Positions 36,901 through 47,867 of a DNA stretch of 64,000 nucleotides are shown piece by piece (position 1 is the stretch's first letter; every line of letters begins with the position of its first letter). A program made the translations under genes and the position numbers. The DNA is taken from NCBI GenBank assembly GCA_011317545.1, contig WUJK01000004.1, positions 434,001-498,000 of the forward strand, in the 5' to 3' direction. The notes under the pieces were generated by a model that did not search any database, was not told the DNA's origin, and saw nothing but the letters and a program-made list of their open reading frames with translations. This DNA comes from Coniella vitis (lineage: Eukaryota > Ascomycota > Sordariomycetes > Diaporthales > Schizoparmaceae).

Positions 36901-39835
36901 TAGGATTTTATAGATAGTAGGATATATTATCGTAGTAAGTTTAAGAAGGAACTAAGTATATATAACGATATCTCCTTATAATAGTAACTATATAAGACGA
37001 AGATACGTTTAGAGACCTCTCCGGTATACTAGAAGAGTATCGGAAGTTTATAAAACTATTTTAAGGAAAATTCGATAATAGCCTACTAGAGTACGGCTTA
37101 TATAACTACGAGATCCTACTTAAAGAAGGAGAATAACTAAAGTTCTTTCCTATTTACGGATTAGATAAGGATAAACTTAAAGCATTTAGAGAATATATCG
37201 ATGAAAATCTTAAGAAAGGCTATATTAGACCCTCCTATTCACTAGCAGGATACCTAATCCTATTTATACTAAAGAAAAACGGTAAACTACGATTATACGT
37301 TAACTATCGGCAATTTAACGATATTATAATTAAGAATCGGTACCCCTTACCTCTCTTTAAAGAACTTAGGGATAGACTTAGAGGAGCCTAATAGTTTATA
37401 GCCCTCGACCTTAAAGAAGGATATACGTATATTCGTATTAAACCCGGAGAAGAATAGAAAATAGCGTTTAGAATACGCTACGGATATTTCGAATATCTTA
37501 TTATACTATTCGGACTTACTAACGCCCCTATATTATTCCAGGAAATAATAAACTTTATTTTATATAAATACCTCGACTATTTTATAATCGCTTACCTAGA
37601 CGATATCCTTATTTACTTAAAGATATTCGAGGAATACTAGAAATATATTACGATAATCCTATAAATCCTCTAAGATAATAAGATTTTAATAGAACCTATT
37701 AAATATAATTAGAATACTTAAGAAGTTAACTACTTTAGATATACTATTATACTAGGGTATATACGAATATAGAAAGATAAAGTATAGGTAGTTAGGGATT
37801 AGCTTATACCTTAGAATATTAAGGGCGTTAAAGCCTTCTTAAGCTATACTAACTTTTACTAATAATTTATTAAGAACTATAATAGTATTATAATGCTATT
37901 TACGGAACTTACGAAAAAGGATATTACCTTTAACTAGAATAAATAGGTATAAAAAGCCTTTAGTATAATTAAGGATATAATTATATTAGAACTAATCCTA
38001 GTCGAAGCAGATTAAGATAAAGTTTTCGAGATCGAGATAGATATATTAGATTATATATTCGGTGGATAATTCGGATAACGAGATAATAAGGGACGATTAC
38101 GGATAGTTAGTAATTTTAGTAAGAAATTAAATAGACTAGAACTTAATTATAGAACGCCCGATTAAGAACTTATAGTAATAGTAGAAGCCTTTAGGGAATA
38201 GCAATACTACCTTATCGGCGTAAAATAATAAATTCTTATATATACGGATTATAAGAATCTTTAGGTATTTACCTTAACGAAGCAGCTTAATAAACGATAA
38301 ATCAGATAGTACGAATTTCTATCGGAATTCGACTTTAAGATTATCTACCGTAAAGGTAAAGAAAACGAACGAGTAGATGCTCTTAGCAGATAGTTAGACT
38401 ATAAGGATAGTAATAGTAAAGACCAGGATATTATAGTAATCTTTAGGGAAGATTCGGAAGGTAACCTTACTATACTATCTATTACTAAAGAACTTAACGT
38501 AACCCTACGTATCGAAGGAGAAATACCTAACCTCGATAATATAATAATACCGGAATAAAACGATTATATTAGAAGTATTTATAATATATTAGTATATAAA
38601 TACTAAGGAATTAGAGTAACCTATAAAAGGACCTAACGTTATTAGAGTCTATTAAACCTTAAGAAATAAGTTATAAATATTATTAATAATTATAATATAT
38701 ATAAACGGAATAAGATAGAACGATATAAACCTTACGGATTACTATAATCTCTACTAATACTTATAATTATTTAATTATCTATTAATTTAAACTTTATTAT
38801 TAAATTACCCCTCTTATAAGAACCTTTAACTTAGGTATAATATAATAATATCTTAGTAATAGTTTATAGATTAAATAAATATATATACTTCCTATTATAT
38901 AAAGAAAATAGTATTATAGAGGAATTCGTATATATATTCCTCCGTATTATTATCGCTAACTATAGAATATCTTAGGAAATTATATTAGATAGAGATAGAA
39001 AATTTATATTAAAATTCTAAATCTTACTTACTAAATACCTCGGAATAATATAATATATATCTATAGTATTTTATCCTTAGATAAACGGATAAATAGAATA
39101 TATTAACTAGATTATAGAATAGTATTTATAATATTATATTAACTACGAATAAGATAATTAGGTCGAACTCTTACTTATAGTATAATTCGCTTATAATAAC
39201 GTAGATACGATAAGTATAGAAAAATTACTATTCTTCCTACTCTATAAATATAACCCTATAGTATACTACGAAATACTATTAGGTAGAATTATAGAAACGG
39301 CAGACTAATACGCTAGAAGAATTAAGTAATTATATAAAAATACTCGATATATATTTTAGGATATTAAATAATAAATAATAAAATATATTAATTAGAAAAG
39401 GATTAAGGGACTAATCCTATAGAAAGGAGATAAAGTCTATCTTAACCGTAAAAATATTAAAACTACTAGACTTAATAATAAACTCGATTATAAAAAACTC
39501 GGACCTTATAAAATTATATAATAGATTTTACTAATTAATTATAAATTAGAAATCCTATATATACGCTTATACCCAGTCTTCTATATTTTACTTCTAGAAC
39601 TAGTATTAATAGATATAGAACTCTCGTATAATATAAATATTATTAAACTAGAATAAGTATAATACGAAGTTAAATAGATTCTTAATTTACGTAAATACGG
39701 ATACGGAAAATAATACCTTATTAAATAGAAAAATTATAATAATTCGGAAAATACTTAGGAACTACTAAAGAATATATACCTAGACCTTATTAAAGAATAC
39801 GAAAATAAAAAGTTATTATAACCTTAAATAAAGAA

Positions 39836-39907
39836 GGTATTATAGGGAATCGAACCCTAAACCTCCTAATAAAAAACTAGGAACTCTAACTATTAAGCTA
39901 TAAGATT
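39836..39907 (-). other. tRNA-like segment in unit E
   Basis: Minus-strand copy of the tRNA-like segment, more mutated than in A and D; the GGTTCGATTCC box is still present at about 39845-39855. Confidence 0.45.
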
Positions 39908-39974
39908 ATTCGTATCTTTAACTATAATAGCTATATATAGGAATAACTAAACCCCTTATTAAGGAAATAGGACC

Positions 39975-40700
39975 CTAATAGTAATTCTAAGAAAATTAGA
40001 GTTATAAACTATTAATAGTAGAAGGCCCTAAGCCGAAGAAATTAGATACGGATAAGTTTATAGACTCTAGGAAGGTATTAAAGTCTATTACCCTAAAACT
40101 ACTAATCTCCTATAATTCGGTAATAGCTTTAGATTCCGCGGAAATAGCTATATTTACGCTAAACTCGGCTTCCTACTCCTCCTAAATATTAAATAACTCT
40201 AACCCTATATTTACTAGCTTTATACTCCTCTTTACTAGAGACTTACGCTATATATAAAGACGCTCTAAGCGAGAAAGCGCCTCCCCCGCCTTACGATAAG
40301 CCTTATAAAGCTCCTTATATATATTAGCCTCCTATATATAAAATCTCTTCTCCTCCGATAAAATACGAGAAACTATATAAAGTTAGTATACTAATAAGGA
40401 AAATTATTATAGCTAGAACTTACGGGTATTTATAGGAATATTATTCCTATTATATCGTTTTCCTCGTTTTGTATATATAGAATAATACGAAATATTATCT
40501 ATTATACGGTATAACTACCCTTTAGAAGTATAAAGAGAATAAGGTATTATCTTAAAACTAAAAGTTTCGATAAAAAGATAAAGATAGTTATATTATTCGG
40601 TTTTCTTCGAATACGATTTCTAGATACCCGTAGATATAACGAATTAGGAAGGTATAATCCGGAGTAAGAATATTAGGTAGGATTACTTACGGAAATATTA
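39975..40700 (-). pseudogene. Antisense accessory ORF of unit E (type 1)
   Basis: Antisense frame homologous to that of units A and D, with several stops. Its C-terminal end (equivalent of FFGLGP) is near 40025-40045. Limits are approximate. Confidence 0.5.
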
Positions 40701-40738
40701 TAGGTTTTTAGGGATAAAGACTAATAGAAGGGAGATAA

Positions 40739-41217
40739 TATTATAATCTATAAATATATAGGTTATAAGAATAGGCTAGCGTAACTATATATTAGTAAAT
40801 CGGAACCTTAATAAACCGATAGGGATCTCTTATATAAGAATATAGAGCGGTATAATTAGGGTTAAGGTTAGATTACCTTAATAACTAAGATAATTAGAAC
40901 GATAATAATCTAAATAATCTAAATAAGCTAATACTCCTATCGTTCTAAGTAATCTAAGGATCTATACTTACTATAGATAGGAAATAATAGAAGGATATAA
41001 AGATAGGAGTTTATAGCTTAATATTAGATAGTTTCCTTATAGTCTTTAGTTATAAATCTAAGTATTATTTTATATAATAGGGTAATCCCTCTTAATTACT
41101 TATAATACTTAATATTACTCGATAACGTACGAAGACTTAAAGGTAATACTTCCCCGCCTGCTAATATATAACTTATAGGTACTTCCAGAATCAGGGATTC
41201 AGGCAAGGATCATTATA
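40739..41217 (+). repeat. LTR7 (3' LTR of unit E, U3 type 1)
   Basis: It starts TATTATAATC after the polypurine tract and ends CATTATA. Its final 40 bases keep CA and TG steps. Confidence 0.87.
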
Positions 41218-41253
41218 CTTCCAGAATCCGGGATTTAGGCAAGGATCATTACA
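41218..41253 (+). repeat. LTR8, terminal 36-bp LTR fragment closing the island
   Basis: It repeats the LTR 3' end (CTTCCAGAATCCGGG ... AAGGATCATTACA) directly after LTR7 and keeps the unmutated CA end. It is followed at once by AAAGA, the partner of the sequence before LTR1. Confidence 0.8.
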
Positions 41254-41258
41254 AAAGA
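41254..41258. repeat. Right target-site duplication AAAGA
   Basis: Direct copy of the five bases before LTR1; see the entry at 9011. Confidence 0.75.
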
Positions 41259-42158
41259 TCAATAATAAACAAAATCTCCATGGACAATGACAGACTGAAA
41301 TGGCTTATTTATACCAAGACCATGATCTATCTGCTCTTTATATGACGCCGGTAACTTATCCGCAACGCTGCCTATTGAAAGCAATTCCATCAATGATCCT
41401 CTACCAATCTGTTAAACATGCAAAAGAGCCTCCCACATCACCGTTACACCTCTCCATCACCCGCCACAGCCGACCTTAGCGGACCGATAGGGAATACTTA
41501 TACAAGCAGGACCTACTCTAACTCGGGAATTCCAACATAGTAATAAAAAGTAGATACTAGATTAGATATGTTAGTGTGCCACACCACTGAACCCAAGAGG
41601 GACAAAAAGATTCGCGCAGTATTAGCCTCCAGCCAAGATTAAGTAGCAACTCACCATATACTAAGATATGCTAACAAGCTACACCTGACATTAGCATTCT
41701 AAGTCAATTAGTTTCCCATCAATTTATAGGTATAAAACGGATTCCCAGGGTACTTCGTCTTATATCGCGCACCCGCAGGTAGTCAGGGCCGCACCCAGCC
41801 GGCCGGCAAGCATCAATTATACCTAAATAGGAAGATCTCGGCGGGTATAATACAAAGTTGAAACAGGTGGAACAAAAGAGAGTGTGTATTGTTCTATATG
41901 AGTAAAAAGCCATTTGTTCGAATATCTGAATCGTAGCCAGACTATTGTTCTGCTTATGTAGCGCTTGTTGTTGAGCTGACATAATGCCCTTAGGGTTAGG
42001 GTCAGAGGCCATTGTCACAAATACAACGCATCGGCCGTAACTGCTATACCTTTTCATTAACATCACCTTTTTGCCTGCACAAAGCTGCATCGTACAGGGC
42101 AAAGCCACGACATTAGCTCTTTGCGGCCACAGAGACTCAGACCTCGAGAACCTCGATA
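41259..42158. other. Promoter-side region of the first FAD monooxygenase
   Basis: Unique, non-RIP sequence between the island and the monooxygenase start. An antisense frame of 188 codons (41719-42285) overlaps the gene start but has no family character. No clear TATA box was identified. Confidence 0.5.
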
Positions 42159-43358
42159 ATGTCGCCCGCAACACCACCAGGCGAGCCTCTAGTTTTGATT
42201 GTCGGCGGCGGCATCGCAGGACTCGCGCTCGCGCAAGGTCTACGGCTTCGATCGATCCCATTCCAAGTCTTTGAACGCCATGCACGGTCGTACGCCAAGC
42301 AGGGCCACCGTTTCCGCATCTCTCAAGACGGCCAAGCCGCCCTTGACAGCATCCTGCCGCCCCTACTGCAGGACTTGGTGAGACGCACCGCCGCTGATCG
42401 ATACGCCTTTGCGCCGCGATATGTGGACGCCCGACGACTTGAGTTCCCCAGGCCCGAGCCTGCCAACCCGGCCAGCTCGATGCCCGTCGATAGGACCTGG
42501 CTCCGTATGCTCGCCTCGCTAGAGCTTGAGGGCGCTATCAGCTACGAAAAGGAGTTTGAGTCTTACGAGGTCATGGAGGACTGGGTCGATGTGCGTTTCA
42601 AAGATGGCTCCACCGCACGCGGTCAGCTCCTTGTTGGCGCCGATGGCATCAAAAGCCAGGTGCGGAAGCAGCTCCAGCCAGACCGCAGGCTGCTTGACTT
42701 GGAGCGCTGGGCCATATGGGGTCGCACACCCCTGACAGACGATTTGAGAAGACGGTTGGTCACGACAGAACTGTTAAGCTGGTGCATGTACCTGGACAAC
42801 GAAGCCAATGTGCAGGTCGTTGTCGAGCCCATGACGTGGTCCCAGAGTGTGGCACTCGAGTCCGACGGCAAGCTGCCCGACTTCCCGAGCTATGTGTACT
42901 GGGTCGTCTGCACAGCATCACAGCAATACGCACAGCATATACCCAGGACGCCGCATGAAAGAAAGCTGTACCTCCAGCGCGTATCCGAGGAGTGGCATCC
43001 CGCGCTGAAGCATCTACTCGAGGCAGCCAGCTACGAAGATGCTGCCTGTGTTCCCGTTCTGTCGAGCAAGCCAGATCTTCACATGCGCTCTGCTGGCAAG
43101 GCTCACAGGGTCACGTTGATTGGCGATGCAGCGCATCCCATGAGCCCTATGGGTGGTTCCGGTGCAGATACTGCTATCCGGAGTGCTGCTGAATTGGCTC
43201 GCACAATTGCTGAAGACGGTATCACGAAGAGCACCGTTATGGAGTTTGAGGCCGCAATGGAGGAACGGGCCAAGGAGAGGATTGAGCATTCCTTCAGAGG
43301 CGGAGAGAAATTCTGGCGCGGCAAAAAATGGACCCAGTACCGTGAAGTCGATCTTTAA
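42159..43358 (+). CDS. FAD-dependent monooxygenase (FAD_binding_3 type), 399 aa
   Basis: Single-exon gene. Residues 16-21 (GGGIAG) form the Rossmann dinucleotide site, and the following helix ALAQGL is typical of the group A flavoprotein monooxygenases. DRTWLRML (111-118), the DG motif in LVGADGIKSQVR (158-169) and the GD motif with GDAAHP (322-327) contact FAD and NADPH. Such enzymes hydroxylate or epoxidise small molecules, or cleave them by Baeyer-Villiger chemistry, using NADPH and oxygen. Length is normal for the short salicylate-hydroxylase-like class, and there is no signal peptide or membrane segment. It is convergent with the rhodopsin-domain gene and is the first gene after the retrotransposon island. 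The start lies in a good fungal context (GATAATGTC). Substrate unknown. Confidence 0.93.
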   Translation: MSPATPPGEPLVLIVGGGIAGLALAQGLRLRSIPFQVFERHARSYAKQGHRFRISQDGQAALDSILPPLLQDLVRRTAADRYAFAPRYVDARRLEFPRPEPANPASSMPVDRTWLRMLASLELEGAISYEKEFESYEVMEDWVDVRFKDGSTARGQLLVGADGIKSQVRKQLQPDRRLLDLERWAIWGRTPLTDDLRRRLVTTELLSWCMYLDNEANVQVVVEPMTWSQSVALESDGKLPDFPSYVYWVVCTASQQYAQHIPRTPHERKLYLQRVSEEWHPALKHLLEAASYEDAACVPVLSSKPDLHMRSAGKAHRVTLIGDAAHPMSPMGGSGADTAIRSAAELARTIAEDGITKSTVMEFEAAMEERAKERIEHSFRGGEKFWRGKKWTQYREVDL

Positions 43359-43659
43359 AGCTGAGCCTGGTCTTGGTGATGAAGAGGTTGGATTGGGGTT
43401 CACATAGATTCATTGCTCTTCTTATTCCGCGAAGCATAGTCCTGGCGGGCCAAGGGCAGGACTTGTATTCCCCATCAGCACACCAAATTACCTACTATTC
43501 TTGTGTTCGAGACGATGAGAAGCAACTACAAGGTGGCACTCTCATTGGCATGGCTGACACTATATGTGCGTCTATTTTTTTCTTTTTTATGTTCAAAAAA
43601 ACTCTTGTAATGTACACGGTAAAAAGAATACTGTTGTGGTTCTTCGCATCCGGGGCTCC
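43359..43659. other. 3' intergenic region between convergent genes
   Basis: AT-rich spacer between the stops of the monooxygenase and the rhodopsin-domain gene, with poly-T runs near 43575. Nothing else recognised. Confidence 0.5.
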
Positions 43660-45257
43660 CTATTCTCTGTTTGCCTCCAGATCCCGCAACTCGATACTCT
43701 GGGTGCTCGGGCCAGCACTTTCTTCCAACGACTGCAGCCGGTGGGCGTCATCCTCCTTGCGATCGGCCAGATTCGAGTGCAGAGTCTGGCTGCTCTCGGC
43801 AGCTTTGGTGGGCGCGCCATACTTGTTGCCGCCTCTGTGGCCACTGCCCTGGGAGTGCAGCGGCGAATGCAGCGACACTGCTGCCGCCGCGTTGCGCAGC
43901 GAGTTGAGGGACAGCCGCAGGGCGCGCGGCAGAGTCTGCGCCAGCGCGTGCGCCAGCCGGAAAGATAGGTGTGGCAGATTGGACGCCAGCAGGCCGACGC
44001 CGATCTCGACGGCAGGCCAGTTGGAGAAGAGAAGAGACGAGCCTGGCGAAGCGCGCGCGCGCGCTGTGTGTCAGCCATCGAGGAGCACGAGCACGGGTCT
44101 GGAGGAGGGATGGGCGGCCATGAAGCACACACACACACACACAAGACCTACCTTGGAAGAAGTTGGCCCCACTGCCCGCCTCGGCGAGGCTGGGCTCGGT
44201 CAGGTAGACGATCTGGACGATGGTGTTGTTGAGGCCGGCCACGAAGGCGCTAGAGGGTTTTGTTTTTGTCAATATGAGCATTCCACTCAGGGTGCTTGTT
44301 GTTGTTGTTGTGTGGATAAGGCCAGGTCAGGAATACGTACAAGCCGCCAATCAGGAACACGACTGTGACGCCGATCTTGCGCTTGAGGTCGAGCTGGAGG
44401 CGCCAGACCTGTGCAAAAGCGTGGGATTCCCGAGGTTAGTTCCAGTTCAGGCCCACGTCGGGCAGGTTGACCAGCGCGATCGATACACTTACAAATGGCA
44501 TGGGGAGCAGCAGGAGGCACAGGTCAATGAAGCTGTCGAGGGCGAAGACGCCCATCTGGATATCGAACCCCCACAGCGGGCACACCAACCAGCCGCCTTC
44601 GAAGTCCGCCTCGAGGTTCGTGCCGCAGTACAGCAGCCAGGACAGCACGGCATATATAAACCACACGGTCGACGCGCCGATGAGAACCCAGGTGCAGATG
44701 TTGAAGACCCGCCCAACGAATATGCGGCGGTAGAAGAAGAGCATAATCAGCTTGATGCAGTAGTTTGCGCCCATCCAAAAGATGACGAGAGCGGCCGTAA
44801 CCTGCACACAGCCGCGCGCGGCCTTTGTTAGCAAACTCTTGCTGAGGTCCTCCTCGGGGTTGGATTTTGGGACCGACCTGGGCGAGGATGCGCTCCAGTC
44901 GCGTAACATGGTCAGGATCATCGACGCTCGAGTCGCCAAAGGCACCCGTAAACACCCCTGGATGATATTCTGATGAGCGTGGTTCAAGCGATGCAGACAC
45001 CAAGACGCGTACCGGTTAAGAGGGAGGCGCAGCAGCCTGTGACGAAAAGCTGTGCTGGAGGTTAGCCGTGCTCTTCATCTTTCGACAGGGTGAGCCCAAA
45101 TACCCACCCATGCTGGTATGCAGATCCAGTCATCTAGCTGGAGATCAGCCTTGACGTGGCGGCGGGTGTAGAAGCGCAGGCCGACGAGAATGCCGTCAAT
45201 GATGGGGAAGCAAAAGCCGATGGCGAGCGCGCTTTGCGTTGTCGCAATGCCCGGCAT
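43660..45257 (-). CDS. Rhodopsin-domain (SAT4-type) integral membrane protein, seven exons
   Basis: Inferred exons on the minus strand: 45257-45108, 45049-45013, 44969-44878, 44801-44493, 44408-44341, 44249-44152, 44042-43660; 378 residues with all junctions in frame. Two donors are canonical or close (GTAAGT, GTAGGT), and the branch points CTAAC/ACTAACC are visible in introns 3 and 4. The protein has about seven hydrophobic segments. It starts IATTQSALAIGFCFPII, then FYTRRHV..LQLDDW, the DDW signature of the fungal rhodopsin domain family (PF20684), and carries NWPAVEIGVGLLASNLP near the last membrane segment. The C-terminal tail of about 110 residues is Ser/Gln/Lys-rich and probably cytosolic. 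Family members are mostly uncharacterised; some resemble CFEM-less Pth11-type receptors. Exon 2 is only 37 nt and intron 2 only 43 nt. Intron 6 contains (AC)n and (GC)n runs. Role in the cluster unknown. Confidence 0.85.
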
Positions 45258-46122
45258 TTTGTGAGCACAGTGAATATGTTACGGGGAGGCGTGTTTGGGC
45301 CGCCGTCGTCATTTGCCAAGCCTCGAGGTCAAGTTGGTCGCGTTTTAAAGAGCGAACAGGCGCAAGAAACGGGAAAAAGGAATCATGGCTGAGGATTTAT
45401 CTCGGCGAGATACTTGCTCTGTGTAAGCGCCCCTCAAGACTGCGCAAACCTATCGATCGGCCTGCATTTGGGGGCTGTTATGCATGTCTCCCCTGACGAC
45501 TTCGACAAAAGGACAGCGCCCCAATTCGGAGAGGCAAGGCAGCAATCAGCGGGCGATCGCCGGCCTACAGTTCTCGTAGCACAGGCTGCGGGGGTGGTCA
45601 GCAGAAAGCCCAGGTCGTGCTGCAAGTTATCACATCCGTCAGCCCATCACGGCACCGCTCTTTCACCGGTCGCGATCCTGCGACGGTCGCCCCCACGCAC
45701 CCTGGACACCGCAGCCTGCGGTGATGGCCAGATAGGGCAAGCAGCCGAGCAGAGGATGCGAGCATACCGGGGATAATTTATTCTTTTGATTCACGCTTTC
45801 AGTGCCGTGAGTGCGGGAGCGGGCTGTGGCGCGCAATCTCGCGTATCTGCACAGCTTACATTGCAAGAGAAAGAAGAAAAGCTGCATAGACGACGATAAC
45901 AAAATTGTCAAGGGTCGCAGGAAGATACGTAACGTAACTAGCATTGGCTCCATCATTTCGCTTGGAAGAACAAAGAATTGATAAGTCAGGCAAGTTGCCA
46001 TTGCAGCATTGTGGGCCAAACAGTGTTTTCACCTGCTGTTGGTGCTTCTTTTCGGTGCTTATATCCGACACGATGTGACCTCGCATGTCGTGGTTCTGCA
46101 TGCATGTCTCTTTTTGCCATTC
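45258..46122. other. Intergenic region between tandem minus-strand genes
   Basis: 5' flank of the rhodopsin-domain gene and 3' flank of the UstYa-like gene. Small frames on both strands have no recognisable features. Confidence 0.5.
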
Positions 46123-47106
46123 TCAAGGATTCCATCCCATGGACACGGCGTCTGCTGGCTGTGACCACACGAAGCCCTCTGGCACCTCGACCGCCCGCTC
46201 CTCGAGCCAAACCTGCAGCGCATCCCAGTCGACGCAGGTGTGGTGAGTGTTTGCGTTGGGCGTCGGGTTCTGGTGGTCCAGAACCCAGTTGTACGGGATG
46301 ATGCCCGTGTCAAACTGGCACATGAGGCTCTGGCGGATGTAGTCGACGCAGTGCTCGTAGTGGCGCTCGTACATCTCGGGCACCCGCTGCTTCTTGTCCT
46401 GCATCACGGGGAAGTAGTCCATGTGGTGGTCCTGCCAGATGTAATGCAGGCAGTGCAGCTGGTGCGTGCCGATGGTCGCTGCGATATACCCACCGCCCAC
46501 CTCTTGTGGGAACTGCGCCGACCAGTCTGGGTGATGGACCTTGTCGATGTCTTCTCTCGAGACACTGATCATGCCATCTGTTGATTGTGTGACGGTCAGT
46601 GGTGAGCGCCTTTCGCAATAGCAAGATGATGCTCCGGTCTCTGTGGGGGGAAAAGGCACGCACATTTCATGATGGAATACCAGGCCTTCTCCACATCCTC
46701 ATTGGGCGGTCCCTTCCACGGACTTTGATACCAAAGCGAGCCGTTGAACACCTTGTGAGTATATGGATAAGGCTTGACTGCGTCGTTGACGGGCGCTGCG
46801 ATACATTAGCATCTAGGCCAGGCCACGCAAGGCCATTCCACTCCACTCCTTTTTGCGCGCCGTCTTACAATAATAGTTGAACATGTCCCAGCATTTGGCC
46901 CTGGTCGTATGGGCAACAAAGTAGAGACCGGCGAGCAGAGCCACGATGGCAAGAGAACTCAGCCCGTGCAGGATCCAGTGCACCCGATTGCTGAGCGACT
47001 TTTGCCGCCTGACGTGCAAAGGGTCCAGTGCCTGCAGAAATGCTGCTCCCTCGGATGCTTCGCTCTCTTTGTCCGCGAGCAAGCTGTAGGCCGGCGGAGA
47101 GGACAT
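46123..47106 (-). CDS. UstYa-like (DUF3328) oxidase-family protein, three exons
   Basis: Exons on the minus strand: 47106-46869, 46795-46664, 46577-46123; 274 residues. Intron donors are GTAAGA and GTGCGT; acceptors are GCAG and ACAG. The N-terminal 45 residues are cytosolic-type, followed by one membrane helix at about 47-66 (HGLSSLAIVALLAGLYFVA). The lumenal part carries the two family motifs, HQLHC (162-166) and HYEHC followed by VDYIRQ (196-206). In this family the two HxxHC motifs are thought to bind a metal and support oxidation: macrocyclisation of ribosomal peptides in ustiloxin-type pathways, and cyclisation, halogenation or oxidation in some polyketide and other clusters. It is divergent from a gene for a short secreted peptide. 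It could act on the polyketide or on a peptide; the sequence alone does not decide. Confidence 0.92.
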
Positions 47107-47867
47107 GGCGACGACAATGAGATATGGCGAAAGAGTGCGAGGGTCCTGAGGGAATGAACAAAGATCACGGATGGGGGCACGTCAAGAGGGCTCCAAAACG
47201 GACAAGGAACCGTGAAGAAAAAGGAGGAGTGTCCTTGGATCCTCGGCCTCGGGTTGGTAACCCATTCTGCAGTCTACGTTTTATCCGCACATGATTACGT
47301 GCTTCAATGATTTTTGTTCAAGTTGCTGTGGATTTTTGACGTTACCTCAGACCCCGCTGTGGATAGTAGGAACAGTATCTTCAAGATGCAGGCTATCCTA
47401 CCGATGTGGTATGCGTTTTCTGCAATGCTACTCTCACAGGCGTCACTTGTTTTTAACTGTAACCTTCGGATGCCGGATCAGCGAGTCGTTGTGTTTGGCC
47501 CCCAGATTATGGTTATCATGCAGCAGGACAATCGAATGAGAGCAACATATTATCGCCATTGACGTTACCTTGAGTGGGTATCATCGTCGAAACGTGATGC
47601 ACTGGTGGATATCATGCAAGCAGTGTGATGCCACATCACATGTATCACTGATCAACCAGAGCACGGCTACTTTCCAAGTGCTCTTTGGGCATCGTCCCAT
47701 AACCTCGTCGTCTCTGGGGCTTCCTCACTGCCGTTGGCAGGACCAACGTTTATTTCAATCGTGGACCGGAAATAGCATAAATAGAGTCGTACGTTCCCAG
47801 CCTTCGTTGCCCGATCACATCAAACCACTTGACCCCGTCCACAACCCGAACGCCAAAGACTTACAAA
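47107..47867. promoter_or_regulatory. Divergent promoter region, UstYa-like gene and secreted peptide gene
   Basis: A 761-bp space between two divergent starts, so shared control is plausible. A CATAAATAG box lies at about 47775-47784, some 85 bases before the peptide ATG, and a CA-rich leader precedes the ATG. CGGATGCCGG near 47468 could be a Zn2Cys6-type site, but a single copy is weak evidence. Confidence 0.45.

Larger units (their letters stand above)
33963..40738 (+). mobile_element. Unit E internal region, mosaic chromovirus copy
   Basis: The full set of regions is present. The gag knuckle at 34978-35019 is the best preserved of the window (three Cys kept, His changed to Tyr). A protease core lies near 36355-36400 and reverse transcriptase has an intact YLDD at 37593-37604; integrase and chromodomain follow, the latter ending near 39790. 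Bases 36986-37688 are identical to unit C 23233-23935 (703 bp), and bases 37644-38000 are identical to unit A 13051-13407 (357 bp), although the surrounding sequence differs from both by many RIP-type changes. The two LTRs are of different U3 types. The unit looks assembled by recombination. Confidence 0.85.
9016..41253. mobile_element. 32-kb nested and rearranged island of RIP-mutated Ty3/Gypsy chromovirus copies
   Basis: The island consists of related LTR-retrotransposon units in the order LTR1-A-LTR2-B-(LTR3-C-LTR4)-B remnant-(LTR5-D, inverted)-LTR6-E-LTR7-LTR8 fragment. Recognisable pieces of gag (CCHC knuckle), aspartic protease, reverse transcriptase (YLDD), RNase H, integrase and chromodomain recur in each unit at about the same spacing. 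CA and TG dinucleotides are strongly depleted and TA is abundant. In-frame stops sit mostly where Gln (CAA/CAG) or Trp (TGG) codons are expected, and no long sense ORF survives in 32 kb. This is the signature of RIP, a premeiotic mutation process of ascomycetes acting on duplicated DNA. Nothing here can be expressed as an intact polyprotein. Confidence 0.95.

Noticed and set aside
9016..41253. Whole region as a centromere or subtelomere
   Set aside because: TTAGGG units are short, sit inside LTRs, and intact genes resume on both sides with a target duplication; no long telomeric array or satellite is seen.
41719..42285. 188-codon minus-strand frame upstream of the first monooxygenase
   Set aside because: Overlaps the start of a convincing gene and has no domain features.
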